Source of the DNA: Mesorhizobium sp. L-8-3
GTDB taxonomy: Bacteria; Pseudomonadota; Alphaproteobacteria; Rhizobiales; Rhizobiaceae
Direction: 5' to 3'
Length of the DNA stretch: 64,000 bases
NCBI RefSeq assembly: GCF_016756615.1
Contig: NZ_AP023262.1
Coordinates: 2,106,501-2,170,500, forward strand
This document shows, one piece after another, positions 47,873-56,459 of this stretch. A program made the position numbers and the translations under genes. A model generated the notes under the pieces. That model saw only the letters and a program-made list of their open reading frames with translations. It searched no databases and was not told where the DNA came from. Each line of letters begins with the position of its first letter. The first letter of the stretch is position 1.

Positions 47873-48634
47873 TTATCTCGGCCGCGATGCCGTGAGGCCG
47901 AGATGACGGATATTGGACAGCCGCCGGGCGAGCGAAGCATAGAGCCGGCTCGCTGTTCGTCCGACCGGCCCGACAAACGACCTCTCGCGGTTTGCCCTGG
48001 TGTCGCCGATGTCAGACCGTTCCTCGACATCATGACGGATGTGGAAGGGCAGGATCGCCACGCTCTGGACGCCGTGGGTCCAGAAACGGTCGAGATAATC
48101 GTCGACCGGCTCGATCCAGGCACCCGCCTTGGCGAGCAGCATGCGCGCGGCCTCCGGCGAGATCGCATAGCACTGCGTGCCGGCAGGCCCTTTCAGGAAG
48201 CGGACGAGCCGATAGGGCGCTTCGAGCGGACGGATGGTCACCTCGGCGACCTTGTTGAGGCCGGCCAGGCGGATGAAGCCGAAACGAGCGATCGAAGCCT
48301 CGACGAGCGCGACCACGCTGCAGAAGCCGGCATCGATGGCGAGATCGTCCTCCATGACGATGATGGGCTCCGTGCCGGATGCACAGCGTTGCCAAAGCAG
48401 ATAGTGGCTGGCGAAACAGCCGATCTCGCCGGCGCTCATGCGCCGCTGGCGCAGCCAGACCGCGCGCCGTGGAGCGTAGCGCGAGATGGACAGGTGCTCA
48501 CCCTTCGACGCGTCGACAGCATCGAAGAAGGAATGGCCGATGCCAAGCGCGTCGAGCTGGCGCTTCATCGTTGCCCGCCGGGCGCCCGACCGCTGCAGAT
48601 TGATGACGTAGAGCTGCAAGAGGACCCGCCGCAT
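47873..48634 (-). CDS. Glycosyltransferase family 25
   Basis: A 253-residue GT25 (LPS galactosyltransferase-like) enzyme. Begins VLLQLYVINLQRSGARRATM (the VINLxRxxxR motif), then GHSFFDAVDASKG, AGEIGCFASHYLLWQRCASG and IIVMEDDLAIDAGFCSVV (the ExDD metal-site region), with AISPEAARMLLAKAG and VDDYLDRFW at the end, all in the family order. It is probably active on surface polysaccharide. It follows the exosortase-associated gene by 84 bases on the same strand and may be part of that operon. Confidence 0.88.
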   Translation of the reverse strand: MRRVLLQLYVINLQRSGARRATMKRQLDALGIGHSFFDAVDASKGEHLSISRYAPRRAVWLRQRRMSAGEIGCFASHYLLWQRCASGTEPIIVMEDDLAIDAGFCSVVALVEASIARFGFIRLAGLNKVAEVTIRPLEAPYRLVRFLKGPAGTQCYAISPEAARMLLAKAGAWIEPVDDYLDRFWTHGVQSVAILPFHIRHDVEERSDIGDTRANRERSFVGPVGRTASRLYASLARRLSNIRHLGLTASRPR

Positions 48635-48718
48635 CGTACTTCGACCGGGCCTTGGGTATATGAAGCCGCCGGGTTCTTCAATGATGACAAACCGCGTTCC
48701 GCGCGGCAGGCGAAAGCA

Positions 48719-49198
48719 TCAATCCGACAAGGCGGCCAGCTCTGCGGACGGAACGACATCAGCCGGGCAACCGGGCGTGATGACGATCGCCCGGATCTTC
48801 ACTTCCGGCGCGCCGATTCCCGCATAACGCTGAAGCCGGGCGAGATAGTGAACCATCATCGGCTTCAGCATAGGCTGCTGGTCGCGCAGTTCGCCCATTG
48901 CGGAGTATTGAAGTCTTTTGCCGGCTGCATGCCAGTCGACGATTGCGCGATGCCAACCCTGCGGGGAGACGCCGGCGATGTCGATTTGGCAGCCATTCCT
49001 GGTGCCGTGCACCCAGACCGGATCCGTGTCGGTCGCGGCTCTCCACGTCTGGAAGCCGTGCTTTTGAAGAAGGGCGACGATATCCTGGTCGCCGACATCG
49101 TCCGCGCTCCCGGCGAGCGCGGCACGGCCGTAGACCTTGATGGCGAGGCTTGCCGCGAGCAGCAGGCCGAGGGCGACGCTAAGCGCGAGCCGGCGCAT
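48719..49198 (-). CDS. Exosortase-associated exported protein
   Basis: A 159-residue protein. The N-terminus MRRLALSVALGLLLAASLAI is a signal anchor. The periplasmic part has GFQTWRAATDTDPVWVHGTR, then NGCQIDIAGVSPQGWHRAIV and IRAIVITPGCPADVVPS, with a cysteine pair that could form a disulphide. Its start overlaps the exosortase 3' end by 20 bases. In many exosortase loci a small EpsI-like or accessory secreted protein occupies this position; I assign it by context, since no strong motif is visible. Confidence 0.6.
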   Translation of the reverse strand: MRRLALSVALGLLLAASLAIKVYGRAALAGSADDVGDQDIVALLQKHGFQTWRAATDTDPVWVHGTRNGCQIDIAGVSPQGWHRAIVDWHAAGKRLQYSAMGELRDQQPMLKPMMVHYLARLQRYAGIGAPEVKIRAIVITPGCPADVVPSAELAALSD

Positions 49199-50135
49199 CG
49201 GGTTTGATCCCCGCGGTGTAAATGGCGAGAACCGCCAATATGGTCGCCCATTCCGCCGCCATTGCGCCGGTCGTACCGTGGAGCAGTGCGTAGCTGTCGG
49301 GGAAGACCCCGATGAGAGCGATCCGGAACACGTTGATCGCGATGGTGGCAAGGCAGGCGAGCAAGGTTGCGCCGATGATCGGGCCAGACCATAGCCGATC
49401 GTAGACCTTCACGAACAGCACGCCGCACAGAAGGGCGAGCGACACATTGGTGAGTGAGGAGCAGGCCGGCTCGAGGAACAGCACGCCGTTTCCGTTGGCG
49501 AAGGGGATCGTGTTGCCCGTGCTCTGAGTGCCGACGAGCCAGCCGACTAGCTTGGCGTCGACGCCGAGGATCGCATTGCTGAATGAAGCGAAGAGGATGC
49601 GGGCCCACAGCATCGGCACGGTCAGGGCGGCGAGCACGACCGCCGCGCGCCGCATGGGCCCGTCGGGTGGCGAGGTCCAGACGAGCCAGGCGGCCAGCGC
49701 CGTGATCGCCAGCCAGGCGAGAGACGGGACCGGCAGCAGGAAAGCGATCGCCGCGGCCGCGGCGACGGCGAAATCCATTCGCGTCGCAGCCTCGCGCGGA
49801 GCCCGCGCGAGCAGCCAGAGGGCCGCGATTGCGCCAGCCCAGACCACCGCGCTGACCCCGAATGTGTTGAACAGTGCCGTCGCGACACCGCTCCCGGCGA
49901 TCTGGTCGGCGGCCCGCTCGCTGATGCCGTTGGCGAAGCCCACGACAGTGAGGCCGCCAAAGAGCACACCCCGGGTGACCGGTGCGGCCTGAAGGTGACC
50001 GCTCGCCTCCGGCGCGGCCGCCGAACCCGAGGCGTGTGCGCCTGACTTCGGCGCGCCGGCACGGGAAAGTTGTGAGAGAAGTTTCGTCACGGCCTGCCGA
50101 CACCCAACCGGACGGAGTCCTTTAGCCGCGGCCAC
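49179..50135 (-). CDS. Exosortase (PEP-CTERM-type sorting enzyme)
   Basis: A membrane cysteine protease/transpeptidase of up to 318 residues with about eight helices. Catalytic motifs: cysteine in EPACSSLTNVSLALLCG, arginine in INVFRIALIGVFPDSYALLH, and the histidine and glycine of the following HGTTGAMA. These are the three conserved residues of exosortases. It would recognise the C-terminal sorting signal of the neighbouring 71-residue protein. Start is uncertain: GTG 50135 lacks a ribosome site, while GTG 50090 has GGCAGG before it and removes 15 residues. Confidence 0.88.
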   Translation of the reverse strand: MAAAKGLRPVGCRQAVTKLLSQLSRAGAPKSGAHASGSAAAPEASGHLQAAPVTRGVLFGGLTVVGFANGISERAADQIAGSGVATALFNTFGVSAVVWAGAIAALWLLARAPREAATRMDFAVAAAAAIAFLLPVPSLAWLAITALAAWLVWTSPPDGPMRRAAVVLAALTVPMLWARILFASFSNAILGVDAKLVGWLVGTQSTGNTIPFANGNGVLFLEPACSSLTNVSLALLCGVLFVKVYDRLWSGPIIGATLLACLATIAINVFRIALIGVFPDSYALLHGTTGAMAAEWATILAVLAIYTAGIKPDAPARA

Positions 50136-50147
50136 TTACGCGCGCCG

Positions 50148-50363
50148 CTATTTCCTGCGCCGGATCATGTACAGCGCGTACCCACCTGCGATCGCCAATG
50201 CCGGGAGGCCGATTCCAAGGACAGGCCCCGGCGCGGAATGGCTTTGCGGCGGGTTTCCCTCGCCATCCCCGTCACCGGGGAACCACCATCCCATTGCAAA
50301 GCTCGGAGCTGTGGCCATCAACAAGACCGCGCCTGCCCAAGCAAAGGTTTTGATCTTCCGCAT
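50148..50363 (-). CDS. Predicted exosortase substrate with CTERM sorting signal, 71 residues
   Basis: The N-terminus MRKIKTFAWAGAVLLMATAP ends a signal peptide (cleavage after SFA, near residue 23). The C-terminus is a PEP-CTERM-type tripartite signal: the motif APGPVLGIGLPALAIAGG, a hydrophobic helix and the basic tail RRRK. Only about 20-24 residues lie between, rich in Gly, Asp, Trp and Pro (MGWWFPGDGDGEGNPPQSHS). The gene precedes the exosortase gene by 12 bases. It is the only visible substrate in the window. Confidence 0.85.
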   Translation of the reverse strand: MRKIKTFAWAGAVLLMATAPSFAMGWWFPGDGDGEGNPPQSHSAPGPVLGIGLPALAIAGGYALYMIRRRK

Positions 50364-50429
50364 TCCTACTACTCCCAGCCCGTATGGAAAAACTGACCGG
50401 AGCTTACCACAACGTCCGCGCGTGCCACG

Positions 50430-50446
50430 TTACGCATAAGGCGTAA
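50430..50446. promoter_or_regulatory. Inverted repeat upstream of the exosortase operon
   Basis: TTACGC-N5-GCGTAA, a perfect 6-base inverted repeat, about 67 bases before the start of the 71-residue gene. Candidate operator; the regulator is unknown. Confidence 0.35.
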
Positions 50447-50459
50447 GCGCGGTACGGAT

Positions 50460-51014
50460 TCAGGGTGGACGCGTTTCTTGTGGGACTGTCGTGCGTCCGA
50501 CTGGCTTTGCATCCGACTCCCGCGTTTCGACCAGGCGTCGGATCTTACCGGTTTCGCATCGGATAAGCCCGCCGTTGCAACGTGTTGCACGCATGATGCC
50601 TCCCCGTGCAAGCGCTGCGCCGAGGATGATGAGCATGACCGCTGCGATCCGCAGCGGATCGAGCGGCATCCCCCAAATGGGGTATTCGATCGCGAGGCCC
50701 GCCGCCATCTGGCCGCCGATGATCAGCGTCAGCGTGGTGAGGGCGCCGAGCCTCGGGAGGACGCGGCTGTTGATCGCGACGAAGAGCGCCCCCAGAACGC
50801 CTCCGCAATAGGCGGCGGGCGGTGCGCCGAGCGCTCTGTCGGGATCGGGCAGCCCGGCGGCAGTCAACAGGACGGTGAGCAGGATCAGGCCCCCGAGATG
50901 GTTCCAGAAGGAGGAACGCAGGGCGCCGATCGACATGCCAAGGCGTGCGTTGATCGACCGGCTGGCTGCGATCAGTCCGCCATTGAGAAAGGCGACGAGG
51001 ATGAGGATGGTCAC
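50460..51014 (-). CDS. DUF606 transporter, second half of a pair
   Basis: A 184-residue membrane protein of about five helices, from GTG 51014. FLNGGLIAASRSINARLGMS, ALRSSFWNHLGGLILLTVLL and AVMLIILGAALARGGIM match the DUF606/YdcZ family; a polar tail of about 35 residues follows. The start overlaps the stop of the preceding DUF606 gene as GTGA, so the two five-helix proteins are translationally coupled and probably form a heterodimeric ten-helix transporter. Confidence 0.85.
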   Translation of the reverse strand: MTILILVAFLNGGLIAASRSINARLGMSIGALRSSFWNHLGGLILLTVLLTAAGLPDPDRALGAPPAAYCGGVLGALFVAINSRVLPRLGALTTLTLIIGGQMAAGLAIEYPIWGMPLDPLRIAAVMLIILGAALARGGIMRATRCNGGLIRCETGKIRRLVETRESDAKPVGRTTVPQETRPP

Positions 51015-51502
51015 GGTGCGCGCCCTCCGAGATGCAGAAACGCGCTGCCGGCAAGAAGCGCGAGGGCGCCGACCAGTTCCCTTGCTCCGAGCGGTCGCCG
51101 CGCAAGGCCGAACCATCCGAAACGATCGGCGGCCATGCCGAATGCCGTCTGTCCGACAAGCATCAGGGCAAGCGTCGCCGAAAGCGTCAGGCCGCCATTC
51201 ACTGCGATTGCCGCCAGAACGACCGTGAAGGCTCCCGGAATCCCGCCGAGATAGGCCCAGAACGGCGTCGGCAGGCGCGGAAGAGGCTCCTGCGTGTCCC
51301 CCACGTCGCGGGGGCCTGCAAAACGGGCGAGCCGCGAGGCGGCGGCCGCCAGGCAAAGGGCCATTGCGGCGCCGACGCCGTGAGCGACCCATGATGCAAA
51401 AAGGGCGCTGCTGTGCGCGGCGAGCAGGCTGTTCAACTGGATCATCACTGCGAGCACTGCACCGGCGGCGGTTGCGAGCAGCCAGTCTGTCGGGCGTCCC
51501 AT
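51011..51502 (-). CDS. DUF606 transporter, first half of a pair
   Basis: A 163-residue membrane protein of about five helices from ATG 51502: MGRPTDWLLATAAGAVLAVM, IQLNSLLAAHSSALFASWVA and WAYLGGIPGAFTVVLAAIAV. It ends with a cytoplasmic GGRAP tail. It overlaps the next gene by four bases. A divergent LysR regulator lies 114 bases away with a strong inverted repeat in between. Confidence 0.85.
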   Translation of the reverse strand: MGRPTDWLLATAAGAVLAVMIQLNSLLAAHSSALFASWVAHGVGAAMALCLAAAASRLARFAGPRDVGDTQEPLPRLPTPFWAYLGGIPGAFTVVLAAIAVNGGLTLSATLALMLVGQTAFGMAADRFGWFGLARRPLGARELVGALALLAGSAFLHLGGRAP

Positions 51503-51573
51503 GAAGGTTTCCTGCCTGTCTGGTCGATGGCCATCGAAATAAGGCATCGGCTTTCCGGAAAAATCAGCTATGG

Positions 51574-51590
51574 TTCCGGACAATCCGGAA
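51574..51590. promoter_or_regulatory. LysR operator in the DUF606/LysR divergent region
   Basis: TTCCGGA-CAA-TCCGGAA, a perfect 7-3-7 inverted repeat, with two further TTCCGGA/TTCCG half-sites nearby (about 51553 and 51595). Located 27 bases before the LysR start codon. Confidence 0.65.
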
Positions 51591-51616
51591 GATTCTTCCG
51601 CAATCGAGGTGCAACC

Positions 51617-52498
51617 ATGGACAGGCTCGTCGCGCTCGGCGCCTTCGTCCAGGCTGCCGAGGCTGGTAGTTTCGTTGCCGCGGGGCGGCAACTCGGCATG
51701 TCGGCATCCGCCGTCGGCAAGGCGGTGGCGCGGCTGGAGGGCCAACTCGGCGTGCGGTTGTTCCATCGCAGCACGCGCACCATGATGCTCACCGCCGACG
51801 GCGGCATCTTTCTCGAACGCTGCCGACGGATCCTGCGCGAGATCGAGGCGGCCGAGCAGGAATTGTCGGAAGCCGCCTCCGCTCCGCGAGGGACGCTTCG
51901 GGTCAGCCTGCCGATCGCGGAGGGCCTGCTGCTGCCGACGATCGCGGCCTTCATGCGCGCTTATCCCGATATCCGCATGGAGATCGATTTTTCCGACCGC
52001 CTCGTCGATATCATCGAGGAGGGTTTCGACGCGGTGGTGCGGACCGGCGACGTCGCCGATTCCCGGCTGATGAGCCGTAAGCTCGGCAGTTTCCCGCATC
52101 GGCTCGTCGCCGCCCCCGCCTATTTGGCGCGCCGCGGCGTCCCGGCCGTGCCGGAAGACCTGACGAAACATGCCTGCCTGCACCACCGGCATCCGACATC
52201 GGGCAAGCTGGAACCATGGCCGCTGGTGCGGGATGGCGCCGATCTGGACATTGAGTTTCCGGTCGCCGCCACGGTGAGCACGATCGAAGCCCGTGCCTAT
52301 CTGGCCGAAGAGGGCTTCGGCATCGCCTGCCTGCCCGCCTATGCGGTCACCAGGCAGATCGCGGCGGGAAGGCTGGTGTCGCTGCTCGAAGGCTCGGTGC
52401 GCGATTGCGGGGCGTTGCGCGTGCTGTGGCCAGCAAGCCGCTCGCCGAGAATCCGGGCCTTCGTCGATTTCCTGGCCGAGCGGCTGGTGGTGTCCTGA
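51617..52498 (+). CDS. LysR-family transcriptional regulator
   Basis: A 293-residue regulator of the CrgA/YafC-like branch. Helix-turn-helix: MDRLVALGAFVQAAEAGSFV, AAGRQLGMSASAVGKAVARL. Effector domain: RGTLRVSLPIAEGLLLPTIA, RMEIDFSDRLVDIIEEGFDA, VAAPAYLARRGVPAVPEDL. ATG 51617 gives the standard length. It probably controls the divergent DUF606 pair through the TTCCGGA palindrome. Its stop is eight bases from the converging arylsulfatase stop. Confidence 0.93.
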   Translation: MDRLVALGAFVQAAEAGSFVAAGRQLGMSASAVGKAVARLEGQLGVRLFHRSTRTMMLTADGGIFLERCRRILREIEAAEQELSEAASAPRGTLRVSLPIAEGLLLPTIAAFMRAYPDIRMEIDFSDRLVDIIEEGFDAVVRTGDVADSRLMSRKLGSFPHRLVAAPAYLARRGVPAVPEDLTKHACLHHRHPTSGKLEPWPLVRDGADLDIEFPVAATVSTIEARAYLAEEGFGIACLPAYAVTRQIAAGRLVSLLEGSVRDCGALRVLWPASRSPRIRAFVDFLAERLVVS

Positions 52499-52505
52499 TC
52501 TCCGG

Positions 52506-54740
52506 TCAATCGATCTCGGGCGAGGGGGGCGGCAGGTCCCTGTCGTCGCCGATTTCGAAGGTCACGCGCTCGATCCGACCCGAAAAGCAGAACTGGTCGG
52601 CATAGTCGTCGACCACGGGCGGCATGCCGCTGCGGCCGATCAGCATCGGGGAGAGCGAGATGCGCTGCAGGGTCGCATCGAAGGCGCGCTCTCCCGCTGC
52701 CCGTCCAGCAACCGTCAGGCGGCCCGTTCCCCTGAGGATACCGGTCTTCCTGAACTCGAAGCCCAGCGACACCCGTCCCGTCCCGATCGCCCGGTCCGAA
52801 ACAAGCCGCATGATCTCCCCGCAACGGTTGTAGGCATAGACGAGCCTGCCGCCCTTGACGAAGAGAGCGTAGCCGCCGGCGCTGCTGCCGAAGGCCACCA
52901 GCGCGCCCGCGTCGCCGTCGCCGAGTTCGGCTTCGATCTCGATGCGGTGCGAGACGTCCTGGGTGAGCGGCGCGGCCTCGGCGGGAACGGCCGAGATCGG
53001 GGGATGATAGACGAAGCGCTTCTTCGCCCGGATGGAATCGGGCTTTGGCGCCGGCTTGAACAGGATCTCGCGCCGGTCGTCCAGCGGCAGGACGTCATAC
53101 TTGCCGGCTTCCGCCCACCATCGTTCGACCAGTTCCCGGAGTTTTTCGGGATGCGACTTCGCCAGGTTTCGCGTCTCGGCGAAGTCCTCGTCGAGGTGGT
53201 AGAGCTCCCAGTTGTCGAGATCGAAGGAGGTCGCCGGCTGGTGGTTGGTGACCGCCTTCCAGCCCTTGTGCCAGATGCTGCGGTGGCCATACATCTCGAA
53301 ATACTGCACTTCCTTGCGCGTTTCCGCCTTGGGGTCGGCGAAGGTGTAGGCCAGGCTGGTGCCGTGGATCGGCATCTGCGGCACGCCGCGAAACGTCATG
53401 GGTGCGTCGACGCCGCAAATCTCGAGCACGGTCGGCGTGATGTCGGTCACGTGGTGGAACTGGTGTCGTATCGCGCCGTGATCGGCAATACGCCTTGGCC
53501 ACGAGACGATGAGCGGGTCGCGCACGCCGCCGCCATGGGTGTAGCTCTTGTAGAGCCGAAGCGGCGTGTTGCTCGCCTGCGCCCAGCCCCAGGGATAGTT
53601 GGTGAAGCTGCGCGGCCCCCCGATCAGGTCGATCTCGGCGAGATTGCGCTCGACCGTGTCCGGGATCTGGTTGAACCAGCGCAGCACGTTGGTCGTGCCA
53701 TCGGGGCCGCAGTCGATCGACGCCCCGTTGTCGGACAGGAGCACGATCATCGTGTTGTCCAGCTTGCCGACGCGTTCGAGGAAGTCGACGAGCCGGCCGA
53801 AATGGAAATCGGTATGTTCGAGGAAGCCGGCATAGGCCTGCTGAAGCCGCACGGCGACCGCACGCTGCTCCGGCGAAAGCGCCGACCAGGGCTCGACCCC
53901 GGGGTTGGACGGCGGCAGTTCCGTCGCCTCGGGCACAAGTCCCATCCGCTTCTGATGTTCCAGCCGGGAGGCGCGGACCTCGTCCCAGCCCGCTTCATAG
54001 ACGCCGTCATAGCGGTCCATGAATTCGCGCGGCACCTGATGCGGGAAATGCCCGGCGCCGAAGGCCAGGTTGAGGAAGAACGGCTTTTCCGGCACCAACG
54101 AGACGTGGTTGGAAAGCATGGCGATCGTCTTGTCGATCAGGTCCTTCGAGAGATGATAGCCGTCCTCGGGGCCGGCCGGTGCCTCGACGGGATGGTTGTC
54201 CTCGATCAGCTCCGGATAGTACTGGTCGGTGCTGCCGTTCATGAAACCGTAGAAACGCTCGAAGCCGCGTCCCAGCGGCCATTGGCCGAAGGGGCCGGCG
54301 GCGCTCGCCTCGTCGGTGGGCGCCACATGCCATTTTCCGACGGCGAAGGTGGAATAGCCGCTCTCGCGCAGCATTTCGGCGATGGTCGCGGCGCGGTGCG
54401 AGATGGCGCCGCGGCCGCTCGGCCAACCCATGTCGACATTGGCGAGATAACGCATGCCCACGGCATGATGGTTGCGGCCGGTCAGCAGGCAGGCGCGGGT
54501 GGGCGAACAGAGCGTGGTCGTGTGGAAATTGCTGTAACGCAGCCCGCGCCCGGCGAGGCGATCCATGTTGGGGGTGCGGATCTCCGAGCCGAAGCAGCCG
54601 AGATCGGCATAGCCGACGTCGTCGAGAACGACGAAGATGACATTGGGACTGTCCGGAGCCGGCTTCGGCCTGGCCTCGTACCAGGGTGCGGATTCCAGAT
54701 GCGTGCGACCGATGCGGCCGGCCGGGCGGCTTTCCGTCAT
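52506..54740 (-). CDS. Arylsulfatase, formylglycine-dependent
   Basis: A 744-residue sulfatase that hydrolyses sulfate esters. Begins with PDSPNVIFVVLDDVGYADLG (metal-binding DD). The signature TTTLCSPTRACLLTGRNHHA carries the CxPxR cysteine converted to formylglycine. Further metal/active-site segments are YSTFAVGKWH, MIVLLSDNGASIDCG and YKSYTHGGGVRDP. A C-terminal beta-sandwich of about 170 residues follows residue 570. No signal peptide, so cytoplasmic. The maturation enzyme is not in the window. It is last in the GntR-SBP-ATPase-permease operon, which suggests import and then hydrolysis of a sulfate ester. Confidence 0.94.
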   Translation of the reverse strand: MTESRPAGRIGRTHLESAPWYEARPKPAPDSPNVIFVVLDDVGYADLGCFGSEIRTPNMDRLAGRGLRYSNFHTTTLCSPTRACLLTGRNHHAVGMRYLANVDMGWPSGRGAISHRAATIAEMLRESGYSTFAVGKWHVAPTDEASAAGPFGQWPLGRGFERFYGFMNGSTDQYYPELIEDNHPVEAPAGPEDGYHLSKDLIDKTIAMLSNHVSLVPEKPFFLNLAFGAGHFPHQVPREFMDRYDGVYEAGWDEVRASRLEHQKRMGLVPEATELPPSNPGVEPWSALSPEQRAVAVRLQQAYAGFLEHTDFHFGRLVDFLERVGKLDNTMIVLLSDNGASIDCGPDGTTNVLRWFNQIPDTVERNLAEIDLIGGPRSFTNYPWGWAQASNTPLRLYKSYTHGGGVRDPLIVSWPRRIADHGAIRHQFHHVTDITPTVLEICGVDAPMTFRGVPQMPIHGTSLAYTFADPKAETRKEVQYFEMYGHRSIWHKGWKAVTNHQPATSFDLDNWELYHLDEDFAETRNLAKSHPEKLRELVERWWAEAGKYDVLPLDDRREILFKPAPKPDSIRAKKRFVYHPPISAVPAEAAPLTQDVSHRIEIEAELGDGDAGALVAFGSSAGGYALFVKGGRLVYAYNRCGEIMRLVSDRAIGTGRVSLGFEFRKTGILRGTGRLTVAGRAAGERAFDATLQRISLSPMLIGRSGMPPVVDDYADQFCFSGRIERVTFEIGDDRDLPPPSPEID

Positions 54741-54817
54741 GACCTTTCCTTTCGTCCTTGCCGGCGCGCCGGCGGCACCCGCGAGGCTCGTGCCTTGCTG
54801 GGCGCCAGCGCGGCGGG

Positions 54818-55585
54818 TCAGTATTTCAGCGCGTCGCGCAGATAGCGTTCCATCAGGAGACGCCCCAGGACGCGCATCATCCTGTCCGTGATGAAGCCCA
54901 GCAGGCCGAGCAGGACGATGGCGCCGAACATCCAGTCGATGCGGAAATAGAGCCTGGAGTTCCAGATGAGGTAGCCGAGGCCCGATTGCGCCGCCAGCAT
55001 CTCGGCCGCCACGATCACCAGGAAGGAAGAGGCAAGCGCGAGGCGCATACCGACATAGATGTTGGGCAGGCTGGCCGGCAGGATGACCCTGGCGAAGACC
55101 TGCCACGGGCTGGCGCCGAGGCAGCGCGCGGCATCGATCTTGTCGGCGGGTATCGCACCGATCCCGCTGGCCGTGTTGACCAGCACGATGAAGCCTGTCG
55201 CGTAGGCGATCAGCAGGATCTTCGAAGTCTCACCGATGCCGAACCAGACGATGAACAGCGTCACCAGCGCGATGGCCGGCACGAAGCGGAAGAAGTGGAC
55301 GAAGGGGTCGACGACGCTCTTCACCGGGCGGAACGTTCCGACCAGCAGGCCGATCGGGATCGCCACCAGGCTGCCGAGAAGCCAGCCGGCGAAGATGCGG
55401 TATAGGCTCGCGCCGACCGACTGCGCGAGGGTGCCGTCGAGCAGCATTTCCCATAGCCCGGCGAGCACCGCCGTCGGCGTCGGCAGGAAGAAAGGATCGA
55501 TGACCCGTCCCGGGGCGAGCTGCCAAAGCGCCAGCGCAAAGACGACCGCCGCGACCGAAATGAAAGTATTCATTTTCCAGCCCAT
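54818..55585 (-). CDS. ABC transporter permease, SsuC/TauC type
   Basis: A 255-residue permease with about six helices. FLPTPTAVLAGLWEMLLDGT, SLYRIFAGWLLGSLVAIPIG and the EAA-type loop DAARCLGASPWQVFARVILP, then IYVGMRLALASSFLVIVAAE, match permeases for sulfonates, nitrate or taurine. It overlaps the ATPase gene by 16 bases and precedes the arylsulfatase by 77 bases. An ATG four codons further in is an alternative start. Confidence 0.93.
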   Translation of the reverse strand: MGWKMNTFISVAAVVFALALWQLAPGRVIDPFFLPTPTAVLAGLWEMLLDGTLAQSVGASLYRIFAGWLLGSLVAIPIGLLVGTFRPVKSVVDPFVHFFRFVPAIALVTLFIVWFGIGETSKILLIAYATGFIVLVNTASGIGAIPADKIDAARCLGASPWQVFARVILPASLPNIYVGMRLALASSFLVIVAAEMLAAQSGLGYLIWNSRLYFRIDWMFGAIVLLGLLGFITDRMMRVLGRLLMERYLRDALKY

Positions 55586-56406
55586 TGCCGTGTCGCCTCC
55601 CTTTCGATCTCCTCGTCGAGCTGGCGGGTGAGCGCCAGGAATTGCGGGTCGAGCTCGTCGCGCGGGAACGGCAGGGCGATCTCATGGATGTGCCTGACCG
55701 TCGCCCGCGGCCCGACGCTCATGACCCCGATGCGCTGGCCAAGCAGCAGCGCCTCGCGGATGTCGTGGGTCACGTAGACGAAGGTCTTGCCGGTCTCGCT
55801 CCAGATGCGGGCGATCTCGCGCTGCAGAACGCGCCGCGTCAGGGCGTCTAGTGCGGCGAAGGGCTCGTCCATCAGCACCACGTCGGGTTCGACGGCCAGC
55901 GTACGGGCGATCTGGACGCGCTGCTTCATGCCGCCGGAGAGCTGATGCGGAAACTTGGTCTCATGGCCCTTCAGGCCGACGAGCTCGACATGGCGCGCAA
56001 CGACAGCGTCCCTGACGTCGCGCGGCGTATGGGCGATCTCCAGCCCGAAGGCGATGTTCTCGGCCACGGTCAGCCAGTCGAAGAGTGGCCCGTCGACGGA
56101 CTGGAATACCATTGCCCGCTTCCGGCCGGGACCGGTCACGGGTGCGCCCTCGAAAGTCACCCGGCCTTCGTTGGGGAATGCCGTGCCGGCAATAAGCTTG
56201 AGCAGGGTCGACTTGCCCGAGCCGCTCGGGCCGACGAGCACGAAGAACTCGCCGGCGCCGATCGTCAGATCCAGATCGGCCAGGATGTAGTTCTCAGGCC
56301 TGGCGGCCTGGCCATAGCCCATGCCGACGCCTTCCAGCCTGACGGCGGCCGGGCCGGCGCTGCGCCCGCCCGTCATGGCGGCTGAACGTTGCAACGTGAC
56401 GTTCAT
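55570..56406 (-). CDS. ABC transporter ATP-binding protein, SsuB/TauB type
   Basis: A 278-residue ATPase. Walker A in GPSGSGKSTLLKLIAGTAFP, Q-loop MVFQSVDGPLFDWLTVAEN, signature FPHQLSGGMKQRVQIARTLA, Walker B DVVLMDEPFAALD and H-loop YVTHDIREALLL are all intact. The length and N-terminal extension (PENYILADLDLTIGAGEFFV) fit the nitrate/sulfonate/bicarbonate subfamily. ATG 56406 is preferred. It is in the middle of the operon between the binding protein and permease. Confidence 0.95.
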   Translation of the reverse strand: MNVTLQRSAAMTGGRSAGPAAVRLEGVGMGYGQAARPENYILADLDLTIGAGEFFVLVGPSGSGKSTLLKLIAGTAFPNEGRVTFEGAPVTGPGRKRAMVFQSVDGPLFDWLTVAENIAFGLEIAHTPRDVRDAVVARHVELVGLKGHETKFPHQLSGGMKQRVQIARTLAVEPDVVLMDEPFAALDALTRRVLQREIARIWSETGKTFVYVTHDIREALLLGQRIGVMSVGPRATVRHIHEIALPFPRDELDPQFLALTRQLDEEIEREATRQWAGK

Positions 56407-56459
56407 GGGTCTCCTCCCGGTCCGTCGGTTCAAGATAGGGCGCCCGATGGGTGACGGCG

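Noticed and set aside
52293..54845. 850-codon plus-strand frame opposite the arylsulfatase
   Set aside because: Shadow of the sulfatase gene. It has no domain or ribosome site and low-complexity composition.
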